Made by a program: the position numbers and the translations under genes. Below the pieces are notes generated by a model that worked only from the letters and a program-made list of their open reading frames with translations, did no database searches and was not told where the DNA came from. Below are positions 32,200 through 33,605 of a stretch of DNA of 33,605 nucleotides, one piece after another (the first letter of the stretch is position 1; each line of letters begins with the position of its first letter). Location: the NCBI GenBank assembly GCA_045126595.1, contig JBGVOS010000071.1:1-33605 (forward strand). Reading direction: 5' to 3'. This stretch comes from UBA1189 sp045126595 (GTDB lineage Bacteria > Bacteroidota > Bacteroidia > Bacteroidales > Bacteroidaceae).

Positions 32200-33605
32200 A
32201 TGATAGTCTGCATAGCCGAGAAACCGAGCGTAGCGAAAGAGATAGCCGACGTACTGGGTGCCACCACGCGCCGTGAGGGCTATCTGGAAGGTAACGGATA
32301 CCAAGTGACGTGGACCTTCGGCCACCTGTGTACCCTCAAGGAACCGCACGACTACACTGCGCAATGGAAGAACTGGTCGCTGGGAAGCCTGCCCATGATT
32401 CCGCCCCGCTTCGGTATCAAGCTCATCGACAACCAGGGCATAGCGAAGCAGTTCGGCATCATCAAGACCCTCATGCAGCAAGCCGACATGATCATCAACT
32501 GCGGTGATGCCGGCCAGGAGGGAGAGCTGATACAGCGATGGGTGATGCAGAAGGCCGAGGCCAAGTGTCCCGTGAAGCGCCTGTGGGTGTCGTCGCTCAC
32601 CGAGGAGGCCATACGCGAAGGCTTCGCCAAGCTGCTCGACGCTAAGGACAAGCAGTCGCTCTACGAGGCGGGACTGTGTCGCGCCATCGGCGACTGGATA
32701 CTGGGCATGAACGCCACGCGCCTCTACACCCTGAAATATGGACAGAACCGCCAGGTGCTCTCGATAGGCCGTGTGCAGACCCCTACCCTCGCCCTCATCG
32801 TGAAACGACAGCAGGAGATTGAGAACTTCGTCCCCCAGCAGTACTGGGTGCTGAAGACAACATACCGCGACGTCATCTTCAACGTCATCCAGAAGCGCAG
32901 CGAGGAGGACCTGATGGCCGATATCGAGAAGTTGAAGGAGAAGGCCGAGAAGAAGAACGAGCCCTTCGACGCTGCCGAGGCATGGCGCCGTGCCGAAGCG
33001 GCCAACGTGGGCATCGACCCCATCGCCAATGAGGAGCAGGGACAGGCCATCCTCGACCGAATCAAGGAGGCCCCATTCACCGTGACCTCGGTGACCAAGA
33101 AGGAGGGCAAGGAGCTGCCGTCATCGCTCTTCGACCTGGGTTCGCTGCAGACTGAATGCAACAAGAAGTTCGGCCTCCCCGTCGATGTCACCCTGCAGAC
33201 CGTGCAGTCGCTCTACGAGAAGAAGGTAACCACCTACCCCCGTGTAGACACCACCTATCTGAGCGACGACGTATATGCCAAGTGTCCGCAGATACTCATG
33301 GGGTTGCGCGACTACCAGCAATACATCACACCCCTCCACGGCCGTCCCTTGCAGAAGTCGAAAAAGGTATTCGACAACAAGAAGGTGACCGACCACCATG
33401 CCATCATCCCCACGGGCGTATACCCCCAGGCACTGACCGATACGGAAAAGAAGGTCTACGACCTCATCGTACGTCGCTTCATCGCCGTTTTCCATCCCGA
33501 CTGCAAGACGCGCACCACCACCGTGCTGGGCGAGACCGAGAGTATCCCCTTCCGCACCTCAAACAAGGAGATTGTTGAGCCGGGCTGGAGAGTGGTCTTC
33601 GACAG
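32200..33605 (+). CDS. topB: DNA topoisomerase III, 5' part (runs off the window)
   Basis: A type IA topoisomerase that relaxes negatively supercoiled DNA and decatenates. 468 codons are visible with no stop, so the C-terminus is missing. The toprim domain starts MIVCIAEKPSVAKEIADVLG and carries CGDAGQEGELIQRW, the Bacteroidetes form of the acidic metal-binding motif. SIGRVQTPTLALIV is a core motif, and the active-site tyrosine lies in TTYPRVDTTYLSDD, followed by DHHAIIPTG. It lacks an upstream promoter of its own, 24 bp after the thioesterase gene, so it is probably co-transcribed. Confidence 0.95.
   Translation, partial: MIVCIAEKPSVAKEIADVLGATTRREGYLEGNGYQVTWTFGHLCTLKEPHDYTAQWKNWSLGSLPMIPPRFGIKLIDNQGIAKQFGIIKTLMQQADMIINCGDAGQEGELIQRWVMQKAEAKCPVKRLWVSSLTEEAIREGFAKLLDAKDKQSLYEAGLCRAIGDWILGMNATRLYTLKYGQNRQVLSIGRVQTPTLALIVKRQQEIENFVPQQYWVLKTTYRDVIFNVIQKRSEEDLMADIEKLKEKAEKKNEPFDAAEAWRRAEAANVGIDPIANEEQGQAILDRIKEAPFTVTSVTKKEGKELPSSLFDLGSLQTECNKKFGLPVDVTLQTVQSLYEKKVTTYPRVDTTYLSDDVYAKCPQILMGLRDYQQYITPLHGRPLQKSKKVFDNKKVTDHHAIIPTGVYPQALTDTEKKVYDLIVRRFIAVFHPDCKTRTTTVLGETESIPFRTSNKEIVEPGWRVVFD

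Overview
The window looks like a Bacteroidales chromosome (Bacteroides, Prevotella or Muribaculaceae relatives), fairly GC-rich in coding DNA. Three things support this: promoters of the Bacteroidetes type (TTTG, 19-20 bp, TAnnTTTG), a SusC/SusD pair with a lipobox, and lineage-typical genes (DUF3987, DUF4248, HU-like protein with a smalltalk peptide, DUF3467, Bacteroidetes-style FtsA). The genus cannot be fixed from the sequence alone.

Region 1 (1-7,050) is an accessory island that starts at the 3' end of a tRNA, probably tRNA-Pro. It carries a DUF6371 toprim-like protein, a DUF3987 P-loop protein, a small HTH gene with an apparent frameshift, a membrane-anchored TIR-like protein, DUF4248, an outer-membrane barrel, an HU-like protein, the smalltalk micropeptide, a second 19-aa micro-ORF and an M15 peptidase. 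No integrase is present. Structured DNA is dense here: a perfect 40-bp inverted repeat brackets the DUF3987 gene, a 22-bp-period palindrome array lies beside it, and two dispersed repeats sit in frame inside the DUF6371 gene.

Region 2 (7,050-18,550) is mostly core functions. It holds a secreted serine-type sulfatase, then groEL-groES and cdaA-folP on the minus strand. On the plus strand, a divergent promoter drives ftsA-ftsZ-DUF3467, followed by rubrerythrin, thioredoxin and a small acidic protein. A second 22-bp-period palindrome array ends this block.

Region 3 (18,520-27,370) is a minus-strand operon: TlpA-like thioredoxin with DUF4369-like N-terminus, a kelch-like surface lipoprotein, a terminator-like hairpin, SusC, SusD and a second thioredoxin-fold protein. 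It encodes no glycan-degrading enzyme and no local regulator, so the cargo is unknown.

Region 4 (27,385-33,605) contains threonine dehydrogenase, a phospholipid-synthesis pair (CDP-alcohol phosphatidyltransferase and acyltransferase), tRNA-Lys, an AI-2E family permease, a FlK-like thioesterase and the 5' part of topB, which runs off the right edge.
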